Source: Natrinema soli (GTDB lineage: Archaea > Halobacteriota > Halobacteria > Halobacteriales > Natrialbaceae). Taken from it: 10,140 nucleotides of DNA. Below the pieces are notes generated by a model. The model was not told the origin of the DNA. It was given only the letters and a program-made list of their open reading frames with translations, and did not search any database. Shown one piece after another: positions 1 through 5,292 of the stretch (within the stretch, counting starts at the first letter, position 1; each line of letters opens with the position of its first letter). The stretch spans positions 1 through 10,140 of the forward strand of contig NZ_JAQIVI010000698.1 of NCBI RefSeq assembly GCF_028618695.1, given 5' to 3'. Both the position numbers and the translations under genes were made by a program.

Positions 1-306
1 GGCGGCGGCGACGTTCGTGAAGGCGAGGTCGCCGACCGAGACGTGTTCGTTCAGTCGCTGCTTGCGATCCGTGTCCCACGTCTCCGCCTCGTCGATCGCG
101 TCGTCGTGGAGCGCGCTCGCGACGAAGAGATCGGTCGGGATCGACGCGAGCGTCGCGGCGAGTTCCTCGTCGTCGGTCTCGAGCGACGCGAAAAAGTACG
201 TGAATGCACCCAACAGACCGCCCTGGTCGGCGTAGGCGTCGACTTTCGGTCGGAGGGCGGGCGGCAGATCCGCTTCGGACTGGAAGGCGTCCGACAGACG
301 GCTCAT
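1..306 (-). CDS. Polyprenyl synthetase-like (class I isoprenoid synthase) protein, 5' part, cut by left edge
   Basis: The first 102 residues are visible, starting at the ATG at 306-304; the rest runs off the left edge. The key stretch is SALHDDAIDEAE (residues about 64-75), which contains a DDxxD motif at 68-72. It is followed by an Arg/Asn-containing segment and VSVGDLAFTNVA (about 90-100). This matches the first aspartate-rich region of trans-prenyltransferases, where LxHDDxxD is followed about 20-25 residues later by a GD. In that family the aspartates bind the Mg-diphosphate of an allylic substrate, and haloarchaea use such enzymes for the isoprenoid chains of lipids and quinones. The spacing after the motif lacks the usual RRG, so it may be a divergent member whose substrate cannot be named. 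The second aspartate motif lies outside the window. A TATA-like element about 25 nt upstream of the ATG suggests a leaderless mRNA. Confidence 0.6.
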   Translation of the reverse strand, partial: MSRLSDAFQSEADLPPALRPKVDAYADQGGLLGAFTYFFASLETDDEELAATLASIPTDLFVASALHDDAIDEAETWDTDRKQRLNEHVSVGDLAFTNVAAA

Positions 307-325
307 ACCTATTCCTTCCAGGGAA

Positions 326-335
326 CTCAAAAGAG
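326..335 (-). promoter_or_regulatory. Putative TATA-like promoter element of the polyprenyl synthetase-like gene
   Basis: Read on the minus strand this is CTCTTTTGAG, centred about 25 nt before the ATG at 306. That spacing fits a leaderless haloarchaeal transcript. The call rests on position and AT content only. Confidence 0.3.
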
Positions 336-432
336 TGTACTGGTTAGTGACCCGATCACTGCCCAGTCGTGCCCGATTGCAAGCCAATTCTGTTCGACGG
401 CTGCCCGGCCGCTGGACCGGATTCGACGCCAG

Positions 433-1413
433 TCACGACGTCCACTCCTCGAACGAGCGGTAGATCCCCTTCGAGAGGTAGCGTTCGCTCGAGTCGGGAA
501 AGAGCGTGACGACCGTCTCGTGAGGGACCTCGAGATCGCCGTCGTCGATCCGTTCGGCGACCCGCTTCGACGCCACGCTCGCAGCACCCGCACTCGAGGC
601 GACTAGATGGCCCTCCTCGCGGGCGAGGCGCTCGAGTTCCGCGTGGGCCGCTCGGTCCGAGATCGCGTCGACCGCGTCGACCAGTTCGGGCTCGAACAGT
701 TCGTTGGTCGCGGTGTCGTGAGTGCCGATGCCCTCGGTCTTGTACTCGGCTTCCGCGCGGTCGTCGCCGAGGAGTTCGCCGTACACCGACCCCTCGGGCT
801 CGACGGCGACGATGTGGGTTTCCGGATCCTGCTCGAGCGCGTAGCGGGCGATCCCCATGAGCGTGCCGGCGGTGCCACAGCCGGCGACGACCGCGCCGAC
901 CTGGCCGTCGAGCGCGTCGTAGATCTCGGGCGCGGTGGTCTCGTAGTGGGCTTCCGTGTTCAGCGGATTCGAGAACTGCTGGGGGACGGCTGCGTCCTCG
1001 AGTTCCGCGGCGAGCTCGTGAGCGCGCGCGATCGCCCCGTCCATGCCGTCGTCCGTGGGCGTGTTGATGACCTCCGCGCCGAGCGCCGCCATCAGCTGCT
1101 GTTTCTCGACGCTGAACCGTTCGGGAACGACGAAGACGGCGTCTAGGTCCAGTTGCTCGGCCGCGATCGCAAGCCCGATCCCCGTGTTGCCGGCGGTCGG
1201 CTCGATGATTGTCCCGCCCGACGCCACGTCGCCACGTTCGAGCATTCGCTCGAGCATGTACTTCCCGATCCGGTCTTTGATGCTGGCTCCGGGATTGAAC
1301 GTCTCGAGCTTCGCGTAGATGGGGACGTCCGCGGGCCCGTCCTGCAGCCGGACGAGCGGCGTTCGACCGATCGTCTCGAGGACCGAGTCCGCCGGCTCCT
1401 CGTGGGTCGTCAT
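433..1413 (-). CDS. PLP-dependent cysteine synthase / cystathionine beta-synthase family protein
   Basis: This 326-residue fold-type II PLP enzyme has the usual length for the CysK/CBS catalytic core and no CBS regulatory tail. Visible motifs in order are IGRTPLVRL (15-23), the Schiff-base lysine in GASIKDRIG (K46), the substrate loop EPTAGNTGIGLA (71-82), a phosphate-binding GCGTAGT loop in mid-protein, a GIG segment, SSAGAAS, and PDSSERYLSKGIY near the C-terminus. These enzymes join an activated serine with sulfide (cysteine synthesis) or with homocysteine (cystathionine synthesis) in the cytosol. PTAGNTG in place of PTSGNTG, and PDSSERYLS in place of PDSGERYLS, resemble from memory the MccA-type O-acetylserine-dependent cystathionine beta-synthases, so the sulfur donor is uncertain. 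The neighbouring genes give no pathway clue. A weak AT-containing element lies about 29 nt upstream, suggesting a short leader or none. Confidence 0.9.
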   Translation of the reverse strand: MTTHEEPADSVLETIGRTPLVRLQDGPADVPIYAKLETFNPGASIKDRIGKYMLERMLERGDVASGGTIIEPTAGNTGIGLAIAAEQLDLDAVFVVPERFSVEKQQLMAALGAEVINTPTDDGMDGAIARAHELAAELEDAAVPQQFSNPLNTEAHYETTAPEIYDALDGQVGAVVAGCGTAGTLMGIARYALEQDPETHIVAVEPEGSVYGELLGDDRAEAEYKTEGIGTHDTATNELFEPELVDAVDAISDRAAHAELERLAREEGHLVASSAGAASVASKRVAERIDDGDLEVPHETVVTLFPDSSERYLSKGIYRSFEEWTS

Positions 1414-1509
1414 CGTGCTGGCAGAAGGTATCCCCGCTGTTAGCTCTTGTCCCGAGCAGAAGTCGGCCGGCCGGGCGGGAACGGACCAGCCGTCCGGTAC
1501 CTCCAGTCG

Positions 1510-1872
1510 TTATTCGGACGTCGTGTCGCCGGCGGTCGCCTCTGTGGTCGCATTCGAACTCGTCGCCGATCCGTCGGAGTTCTCGGCGGTTTCAGCGTTT
1601 TCGGCGTCGGCTGGTTCCTCGAGTTCGGCTTCGTCGATCGCCGCCTCCGCCAGGATTTCCTCCCCGTCGAGCCCCTGTTCCTCGGCGATGGCGAGCAAGA
1701 GCGCGCGCTGTTCGGTGAGCTGGTGGTCCATGCGCGCGACCGTGTCGTGGGTTTCGTCCATCTCCTCTTCCAGCCCCGTAATACGCTGCTGGAGTTTCTG
1801 TACCTGCTTGTACATCGCTTCCGCTCGGTCCGAGATGCCCTGAATCTTCTTTGCGGTGCTGCCGAGTCCCAT
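1510..1872 (-). CDS. DUF5798-type small coiled-coil protein
   Basis: This 120-residue acidic protein begins MGLGSTAKKIQGISDRAEAM. The opening is followed by a heptad-like helix (about 15-65) containing EEEMDETHDTVARMDHQLTEQ, then RALLLAIAEEQGLD. The tail from about residue 80 is disordered and Ala/Glu/Thr/Ser-rich. The MGLGSTAKKI start, the long coiled coil and the EQRALLxAxAEEQGxD block match what I know of the haloarchaeal DUF5798 family, whose function is unknown. No signal peptide or membrane segment is visible, so it is probably cytosolic and may oligomerise through the coiled coil. It is transcribed away from the SRP RNA gene. The ATG at 1872-1870 is preceded at the right distance by a TATA-like element, so translation is probably leaderless. 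Confidence 0.75.
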   Translation of the reverse strand: MGLGSTAKKIQGISDRAEAMYKQVQKLQQRITGLEEEMDETHDTVARMDHQLTEQRALLLAIAEEQGLDGEEILAEAAIDEAELEEPADAENAETAENSDGSATSSNATTEATAGDTTSE

Positions 1873-1890
1873 ACCGAAGGATGTGTCGGG

Positions 1891-1901
1891 TAACTAATGG
1901 G
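1891..1901 (-). promoter_or_regulatory. Putative TATA box for the DUF5798-type gene
   Basis: The minus strand reads CCCATTAGTTA, centred about 25 nt upstream of the ATG at 1872. It is AT-rich within GC-rich surroundings, consistent with an archaeal TATA box and a leaderless message. Confidence 0.4.
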
Positions 1902-2021
1902 CCTTTTCCTCCGCTCGCGCTCGAGGAGGTCCCGATCGAACCCGCGACGGATACGGACGGTCGACCAGGACACGCTCGAGCGAGTCGGTCGCAGCGCACT
2001 CGAGCGCGCGGAGACGAAAGG

Positions 2022-2031
2022 CCCATAAGTA
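2022..2031 (+). promoter_or_regulatory. TATA box (with purine-rich BRE-like upstream bases) of the SRP RNA gene
   Basis: The sequence CCCATAAGTA is preceded by CGAAAG, a BRE-like purine tract. Its centre is about 27 nt before the inferred RNA 5' end near 2053, the normal archaeal spacing. AT content rises here against GC-rich flanks. Confidence 0.6.
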
Positions 2032-2052
2032 CCGATCGCCTATCGTGAAGTG

Positions 2053-2373
2053 GACTAGGTCGGGCAGTTTGGCCCTGCTCGTTACCCGCGCTATGGTCAT
2101 TAGCGGGGACCGAACACCGCGGGCGTCCGGTCAGACCGACCGGGGCCTCGGGAGCCAACAGAGAAGCCTCGTCCGTCGGGGACAGCGGTCTACGGTGGCC
2201 GTCCGCAGGGACGCCCCATCGTGGTTAGTCGGCGACAGCCCATCAGGCGCGGAAGCGAGCAGTGGACCGCCGGACACCTGTCGCTCGACGGGTTGCGGGG
2301 TGGAGAAGGCAACCGAGATTCCCCCGGTCGGAACGCCGGGCAACCGCGGTTGTCCGCATTCATACCGACCTTT
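2053..2373 (+). ncRNA. ffs: Signal recognition particle RNA (archaeal 7S RNA)
   Basis: This is the RNA scaffold of the signal recognition particle, which binds SRP19 and SRP54 and directs ribosomes making membrane or secreted proteins to the membrane. Three features support it. First, AGGTCGG at 2057-2063 pairs perfectly with CCGACCT at 2365-2371, forming archaeal helix 1, which closes the 5' and 3' ends. Second, a 5' domain follows with GGGCAGTTTGGCCCTGC and a GTTACCC segment, as expected for helices 2-4. Third, CAGGCGCGGAAGCGAGCAG at 2244-2262 matches the conserved SRP54-binding helix 8 (canonical CAGG..CGGAAG..AGCAG). The length of about 320 nt fits haloarchaeal 7S RNA (about 300-320). Ends are inferred from helix 1 and could be off by a few bases. 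Open reading frames over the region are not credible genes. Confidence 0.92.
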
Positions 2374-2425
2374 TACGCTGCGTGAGCAGCGGCGCTACGC
2401 GCCGCGCTCACTCGGTAAAAGGTCG
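2366..2425 (+). terminator. Long imperfect hairpin overlapping the 3' end of SRP RNA, possible terminator or processing element
   Basis: CGACCTTTTAC at 2366-2376 pairs perfectly with GTAAAAGGTCG at 2415-2425. Inside, GTGAGC (2382-2387) pairs with GCTCAC (2406-2411), and GCGGCGC (2389-2395) pairs with GCGCCGC (2399-2405) around a TAC loop, with one bulged A and a small internal loop. This gives about 24 base pairs in all. The left arm includes the T-run after the SRP RNA, and most of the 3' strand of SRP helix 1. It could end transcription, mark a processing site or be a degenerate repeat; the role is inferred. Confidence 0.55.
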
Positions 2426-2675
2426 ATCAAAAGCACTCCTCCTTCCCCTTCACTTCGTTTCGGGTCAGTCGTCGGCCCGCTCGCTCGTGGTACTCGCTCG
2501 CGGCACAGCAACCACGGACAACCGCCTGCCCTTCCCCGGGTCACGCGACTCTCACTGTCGTTCGAGCCGCGCTCCCGGCCACTGATCGCGTGGACGAACT
2601 CGAGTCACGAAGCAGCCCTCTATCCGGACACGGTAACAGAAACACTTACGGTAACTCTTCTAGCTGTGTAAACTA
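2426..2675. other. Intergenic stretch without recognisable genes
   Basis: About 250 nt between the SRP hairpin and the lipoprotein gene. It starts with a pyrimidine-rich tract (about 2435-2460, CTCCTCCTTCCCC followed by CACTTCGTTT) that may help end the upstream transcript. It then has CG-rich sequence with repeated CTCGCTCG-like words (about 2469-2500). I see no tRNA and no convincing coding frame. The last 30 nt hold the downstream promoter. Confidence 0.5.
2645..2653 (+). promoter_or_regulatory. Putative TATA-like element for the LolA-like lipoprotein gene
   Basis: CTTACGGTA is centred about 27 nt upstream of the ATG at 2676, the distance expected for a leaderless haloarchaeal gene. No Shine-Dalgarno sequence is visible before that ATG. 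The call rests on position only. Confidence 0.3.
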
Positions 2676-3485
2676 ATGACGACTCGTCGATTCGCAGCCG
2701 TTCTCGGAGTCATCGTAGTGGGCGTTCTCCTCAGTGGCTGCGTCGCATTCGACGCTCCCTCGAGCGATCCCAACGATCCCGACGATTCCGACGGCCCCGA
2801 TCCAGAAGCGGTGTTCGAGGGCGCGTTCGTTCACGCCGACGATCTCGAGGACGTGCAGGGAAATCGGACGACTAAAGTAACCAACGACTCCGTGACCGTC
2901 ACGGAACTCGTCCGCGTCCAGAAACGGCCGTACATCGACGAACGAACCGAGGTGCTCGATGCATCCGATCCCGCCGCGAGAGGGAACACCTACGTGTCGA
3001 ACGCGACGATGAACTGGTTCTATTACCCCGACTCGCAGGTGGCTCAGTACTTCGAGCCGGACGAACCGTTCGACAGTGAAACGGTCCGATCGGACCGGGG
3101 CGAGATGGCCGCGGAGAAAGTCGACAAGTACGACCTCGAGTATCAGGGCACCGAGCAAATCGCGGGCCGGGATGCGCACGTCCTCGACGTCGAAGCGAAA
3201 AACGAGACCGTCGAACGGGGGATTTCGGCGATTATCGGCGACACCGAGTACGTCTACGCCCTCGAGACGAGCGATCCGAAAGACGAACTGCAGGCCGTCG
3301 AACAGACGCTGTGGATCGACACGGAGTACGACTACCCGCTCAAGGAGCGAGTCGTGTTCGAGGAGCCCGACGGCGAGCGCATCGTCATGACCGAACGGTT
3401 CGAGTCGGTCGCGTTCAATACCGGTCTCGACGACGAGACGTTCGCGTTCGAGCCGCCGGAAAACGCGACGGTCGAAGAGTGGTGA
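2676..3485 (+). CDS. LolA-like (outer membrane lipoprotein-sorting protein family) lipoprotein
   Basis: This 269-residue exported protein starts with MTTRRF, a hydrophobic core (7-19) and the lipobox LLSGC with the anchoring cysteine at 22. An Asp/Pro/Ser-rich linker (about 27-44) suits a cell-surface lipoprotein of a halophile. The mature part has the features of haloarchaeal COG2834/LolA-like proteins: a predicted beta-rich half-barrel, a YEVxxxGxExIAGRxAxVL-like segment (here LEYQGTEQIAGRDAHVLDVE), LWIDTEYDYPLKERVVFE, and a terminal DDETFAFEPPENA. In bacteria LolA carries lipoproteins to the outer membrane. Archaea lack that membrane, so the ligand, perhaps a lipid or lipidated partner, is unknown. 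There is no companion gene: it lies between the SRP RNA region and a convergent channel gene 28 bp downstream. Confidence 0.75.
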   Translation: MTTRRFAAVLGVIVVGVLLSGCVAFDAPSSDPNDPDDSDGPDPEAVFEGAFVHADDLEDVQGNRTTKVTNDSVTVTELVRVQKRPYIDERTEVLDASDPAARGNTYVSNATMNWFYYPDSQVAQYFEPDEPFDSETVRSDRGEMAAEKVDKYDLEYQGTEQIAGRDAHVLDVEAKNETVERGISAIIGDTEYVYALETSDPKDELQAVEQTLWIDTEYDYPLKERVVFEEPDGERIVMTERFESVAFNTGLDDETFAFEPPENATVEEW

Positions 3486-3513
3486 GACGGGACGTCTATC
3501 ACGCACTCCGCCG

Positions 3514-4440
3514 CTATTCTGCTGGCTGGACGGCGCTCTGGCCGCTCTCGAGGTCGAGTCCGCCCTCGAGCGTGCGGACGGGGTAGGGAATGTCGATCCC
3601 CTCCTCGTCGAAGCGACGTTTGACCGCGGTGACGTACTCCCCGCGGGTTCGAACGAAGTCGGCACGAGACGGGTTCGAGATCCAGATCCGCGACTGGAGG
3701 CCGACGTCGGAGTCGCCCAGTTCGGTCAGGCGAACGGAGGGTTCGGGGTCGTCCATGATGTCGGGGTGGCGTTCGGCCTCGTCGACGATGATCTCGGTCG
3801 CCTGCTCGATGTCGTCGTCGTAGCCGATGCCGAAGACGAACTTCAGCCGGAGTTTATCGTCCTCGACGGGATTTTTGAGCACGCCCTCGGTGAGCGCCGA
3901 GTTGGGGACCGTGAGCAGTTCGTTGTCGAACGTCCGGACGCGGGTCACGCGGAGGCTGATGTCCTCGACGATGCCCGAGTAGGTGCCGTCGTCCCACTCG
4001 ATCCAGTCGCCGATGCGGAACGGCTTGTCCGTGTAGATGAACACGCCGGCGACGAAGTTAGAGATCACGTTCTGCATCGCGAGTCCGACGGCGAGCGCGC
4101 CAGCGGCCGCGATACCGGCCATCGAGACGAGGAAGTTGCCGAAGCCGGCGAAGCCGAAGGCGACAGCGAACGCGAGGAATCCGATTCCGAACCGGGTGAG
4201 CAATAACAGCGGGTTCTGGGCGTGTTCGTCCAGTTCGCGCCTGTCGAGGGCTCGCTTGACTAGCGGAACGAGCACCAACCGACCGATCACCCAGATCGCT
4301 GCGAGCGCGATGACGAACCGGATCGCTCCCTCGGCCATCCCGGCCTGTGTCGCGTTGAGCCCCGCCTCCTCGAGCGCGTTTCCGATCACGCCGTGATCCC
4401 CCGTCCCGTTCTGTAGCGGAAGCGCGGGACTGCCGCTCAT
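3514..4440 (-). CDS. MscS-family small-conductance mechanosensitive ion channel
   Basis: This 308-residue membrane protein opens a pore under membrane tension to release solutes on hypo-osmotic shock. Predicted membrane segments are at about 39-60, 79-99 and 101-131. The third is the pore helix, rich in Gly and Ala (GIAAAGALAVGLAMQNVISN, 109-128), followed by FVAGVFIYTDKPFRIGDWIEW (129-149). The soluble domain has GIVEDISLRVTRVRTFDNE and LLTVPNSAL (about 156-183), the MscS beta-domain signature, and ends with a GIDIPYPVRTL segment as in the family. Length is close to E. coli MscS (286). Its ATG overlaps the stop of the upstream YhbY-like gene by four bases (ATGA), so the two are probably co-transcribed and translationally coupled. 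It is convergent with the LolA-like gene. Confidence 0.93.
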   Translation of the reverse strand: MSGSPALPLQNGTGDHGVIGNALEEAGLNATQAGMAEGAIRFVIALAAIWVIGRLVLVPLVKRALDRRELDEHAQNPLLLLTRFGIGFLAFAVAFGFAGFGNFLVSMAGIAAAGALAVGLAMQNVISNFVAGVFIYTDKPFRIGDWIEWDDGTYSGIVEDISLRVTRVRTFDNELLTVPNSALTEGVLKNPVEDDKLRLKFVFGIGYDDDIEQATEIIVDEAERHPDIMDDPEPSVRLTELGDSDVGLQSRIWISNPSRADFVRTRGEYVTAVKRRFDEEGIDIPYPVRTLEGGLDLESGQSAVQPAE

Positions 4441-4685
4441 CGATGCATCACTGCGGTGTGCCCGCGCGTGTCGATGAGATCCGCGTGAACGTACTCGGCG
4501 AGATCGGCCGCTTTCTCCTCGGTCGAGCTTCCGGCGCGGGCGGCCCGCAGAAACTTCACCTTCACGAGGTCCCTGTCGGTCAGTTGATCGTCGAGTTCGT
4601 CGACGACGGCATCGATGCCGCTCTTGCCGACCCAGACGGTAACGTCGAGGTCGTGTGCGCGGCGCTTGAGTTCCTGTTGGTCCAT
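4437..4685 (-). CDS. YhbY / CRM-domain RNA-binding protein
   Basis: An 82-residue single-domain protein: MDQQELKRRAHDL, then VTVWVGKSGI with the GKSG loop (20-23) that is the GxxG RNA-contacting loop of CRM domains, a helix, LVKVKFLRAA (40-49), and the final strand RGHTAVMHR. The length and motif order match the archaeal YhbY family (COG1534). In bacteria and plants this domain binds ribosomal precursor particles or intron RNA, so a role in ribosome assembly is likely but inferred. Archaea often keep such genes near RNase P protein genes, as here, where Rnp4 is 117 bp upstream on the same strand. Its stop codon overlaps the start of the MscS gene. A weak AT element about 28 nt before the ATG may give it its own promoter. 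Confidence 0.88.
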   Translation of the reverse strand: MDQQELKRRAHDLDVTVWVGKSGIDAVVDELDDQLTDRDLVKVKFLRAARAGSSTEEKAADLAEYVHADLIDTRGHTAVMHR

Positions 4686-4802
4686 ACCCGTGAAAGGAAG
4701 AGGAACGGTTTCAATCTTCTCGATTCGACACGGACAGGCGGCGAATTGACTGCGCCGTCGCGATTCGACCGTCGTTCGGTCGCGGGAGTCACAGGTCGCG
4801 GT

Positions 4803-5081
4803 TCAGTCCTCGTACGGATATCTCGCGTGCGCACCGCAGTCGCAGGTGACGACGACGTGACCGTCCCGTAACCTGACGCGGGCGTTGGTCCCCGGCCGGA
4901 GATACGCGTCACACCGGTCACACGTGAACCGGCGAAACGCGAGGGGAAGCGTGAGCCGGTTTCGCTCCGCGACTCGCCGCGCGAGGCGGACGTAGTAGCG
5001 AGCTCGATCGGCGTCGCCGTCCGCTGCCGCCGCTCGAGCGAGGTCGTGAAGCCGCTCGATTCGTTCACCGGCGACGTCCAT
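4803..5081 (-). CDS. rnp4: Ribonuclease P protein component 4 (Rpr2/Rpp21 family)
   Basis: A 92-residue protein subunit of RNase P, which trims the 5' leader of precursor tRNAs. The N-terminal half is helical and Arg/Ala-rich (RIERLHDLARAAAADGDADRARYYVRLARRVAERNRL). The second half is a zinc ribbon with RRFTCDRCDAYLRPGTNARVRL (C54, C57) and VTCDCGAHARYPYED (C80, C82). This layout of two N-terminal helices, LPxxFRRxxCxxC, a PGxNxRVR loop and a final CGxxxRYPY is characteristic of archaeal Rpp21/Rnp4. The second metal knuckle is C-x-C rather than the usual C-x2-C. It probably heads the minus-strand group leading to YhbY and MscS, although the 117 bp gap leaves room for a separate promoter. It is divergent from the substrate-binding protein gene. 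Confidence 0.9.
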   Translation of the reverse strand: MDVAGERIERLHDLARAAAADGDADRARYYVRLARRVAERNRLTLPLAFRRFTCDRCDAYLRPGTNARVRLRDGHVVVTCDCGAHARYPYED

Positions 5082-5102
5082 ACCCGACGTTTCGTCGGTC
5101 GA

Positions 5103-5111
5103 CCTATTGAT
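5103..5111 (-). promoter_or_regulatory. Putative TATA-like promoter of rnp4
   Basis: The minus strand reads ATCAATAGG, centred about 26 nt before the ATG at 5081, which fits a leaderless archaeal transcript. No Shine-Dalgarno sequence is visible. Confidence 0.35.
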
Positions 5112-5140
5112 GTTGCGCTCCGAAACCGGCGTCAGATAAC

Positions 5141-5210
5141 GGATAGCTATCCAGTTCCTCGATAACTTATCACACGACTACGCGTCCGAGGCGGATCTAC
5201 TCCCGAGTAG
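5141..5210. promoter_or_regulatory. Cluster of three short palindromes between rnp4 and the first binding-protein gene, possible operators
   Basis: Three inverted repeats lie in 70 nt: GGATAGCTATCC (5141-5152, perfect 12 bp), GATAACTTATC (5161-5171, five-base arms around one base) and CTACTCCCGAGTAG (5197-5210, six-base arms around CC). They sit 40-110 nt upstream of the inferred promoter of the plus-strand gene and the AT content rises across the region. This is typical placement for dimeric regulators, but no factor is identifiable. Confidence 0.35.
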
Positions 5211-5249
5211 AAAGATTCTTTACAGTGACACGTATTCATCATAGTACGC

Positions 5250-5261
5250 AATATTGTTATA
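5250..5261 (+). promoter_or_regulatory. Putative promoter (TATA) element of the first binding-protein gene, shared with its paralog
   Basis: AATATTGTTATA starts 43 nt before the ATG at 5293. The other binding-protein gene has AATACTGTTATA at exactly the same distance from its ATG, with 11 of 12 bases identical. The TTATA core is a plausible TATA box. The transcription start is uncertain: a start 25 nt downstream would fall after the Shine-Dalgarno-like sequence. Confidence 0.45.
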
Positions 5262-5272
5262 TATCACATGAT

Positions 5273-5280
5273 AGGAGGTG
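5273..5280 (+). promoter_or_regulatory. Strong Shine-Dalgarno sequence that decides the start at 5293
   Basis: AGGAGGTG is complementary over eight bases to the haloarchaeal 16S rRNA 3' end. It ends 12 nt before ATG 5293. The in-frame GTG at 5278 overlaps the element itself, so it is unlikely to be the start codon. Confidence 0.5.
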
Positions 5281-5292
5281 CTACATAACGCT

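Noticed and set aside
2340..2430. tRNA gene or integrase attachment site next to the SRP RNA
   Set aside because: No cloverleaf, TTCGAATC-type arm or integrase gene is visible. The inverted repeat is better explained as a hairpin, although an old integration scar cannot be excluded.
2469..2500. Repeated CTCGCTCG-like words as a CRISPR or direct repeat array
   Set aside because: The units are short, irregular and without unique spacers; they look like low-complexity GC-rich sequence.
2045..2671. Open reading frame of 208 codons over the SRP RNA and the following spacer
   Set aside because: It spans an RNA gene with clear helix 1 and helix 8 signatures, has a Ser/Arg/Pro-rich non-halophilic composition and no recognisable domain. 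It is open only because of GC content.
2673..3665. Antisense open frame (330 codons) opposite the LolA-like gene
   Set aside because: It covers a well-supported lipoprotein gene and part of the MscS gene end, its composition is basic, and no motif is seen.
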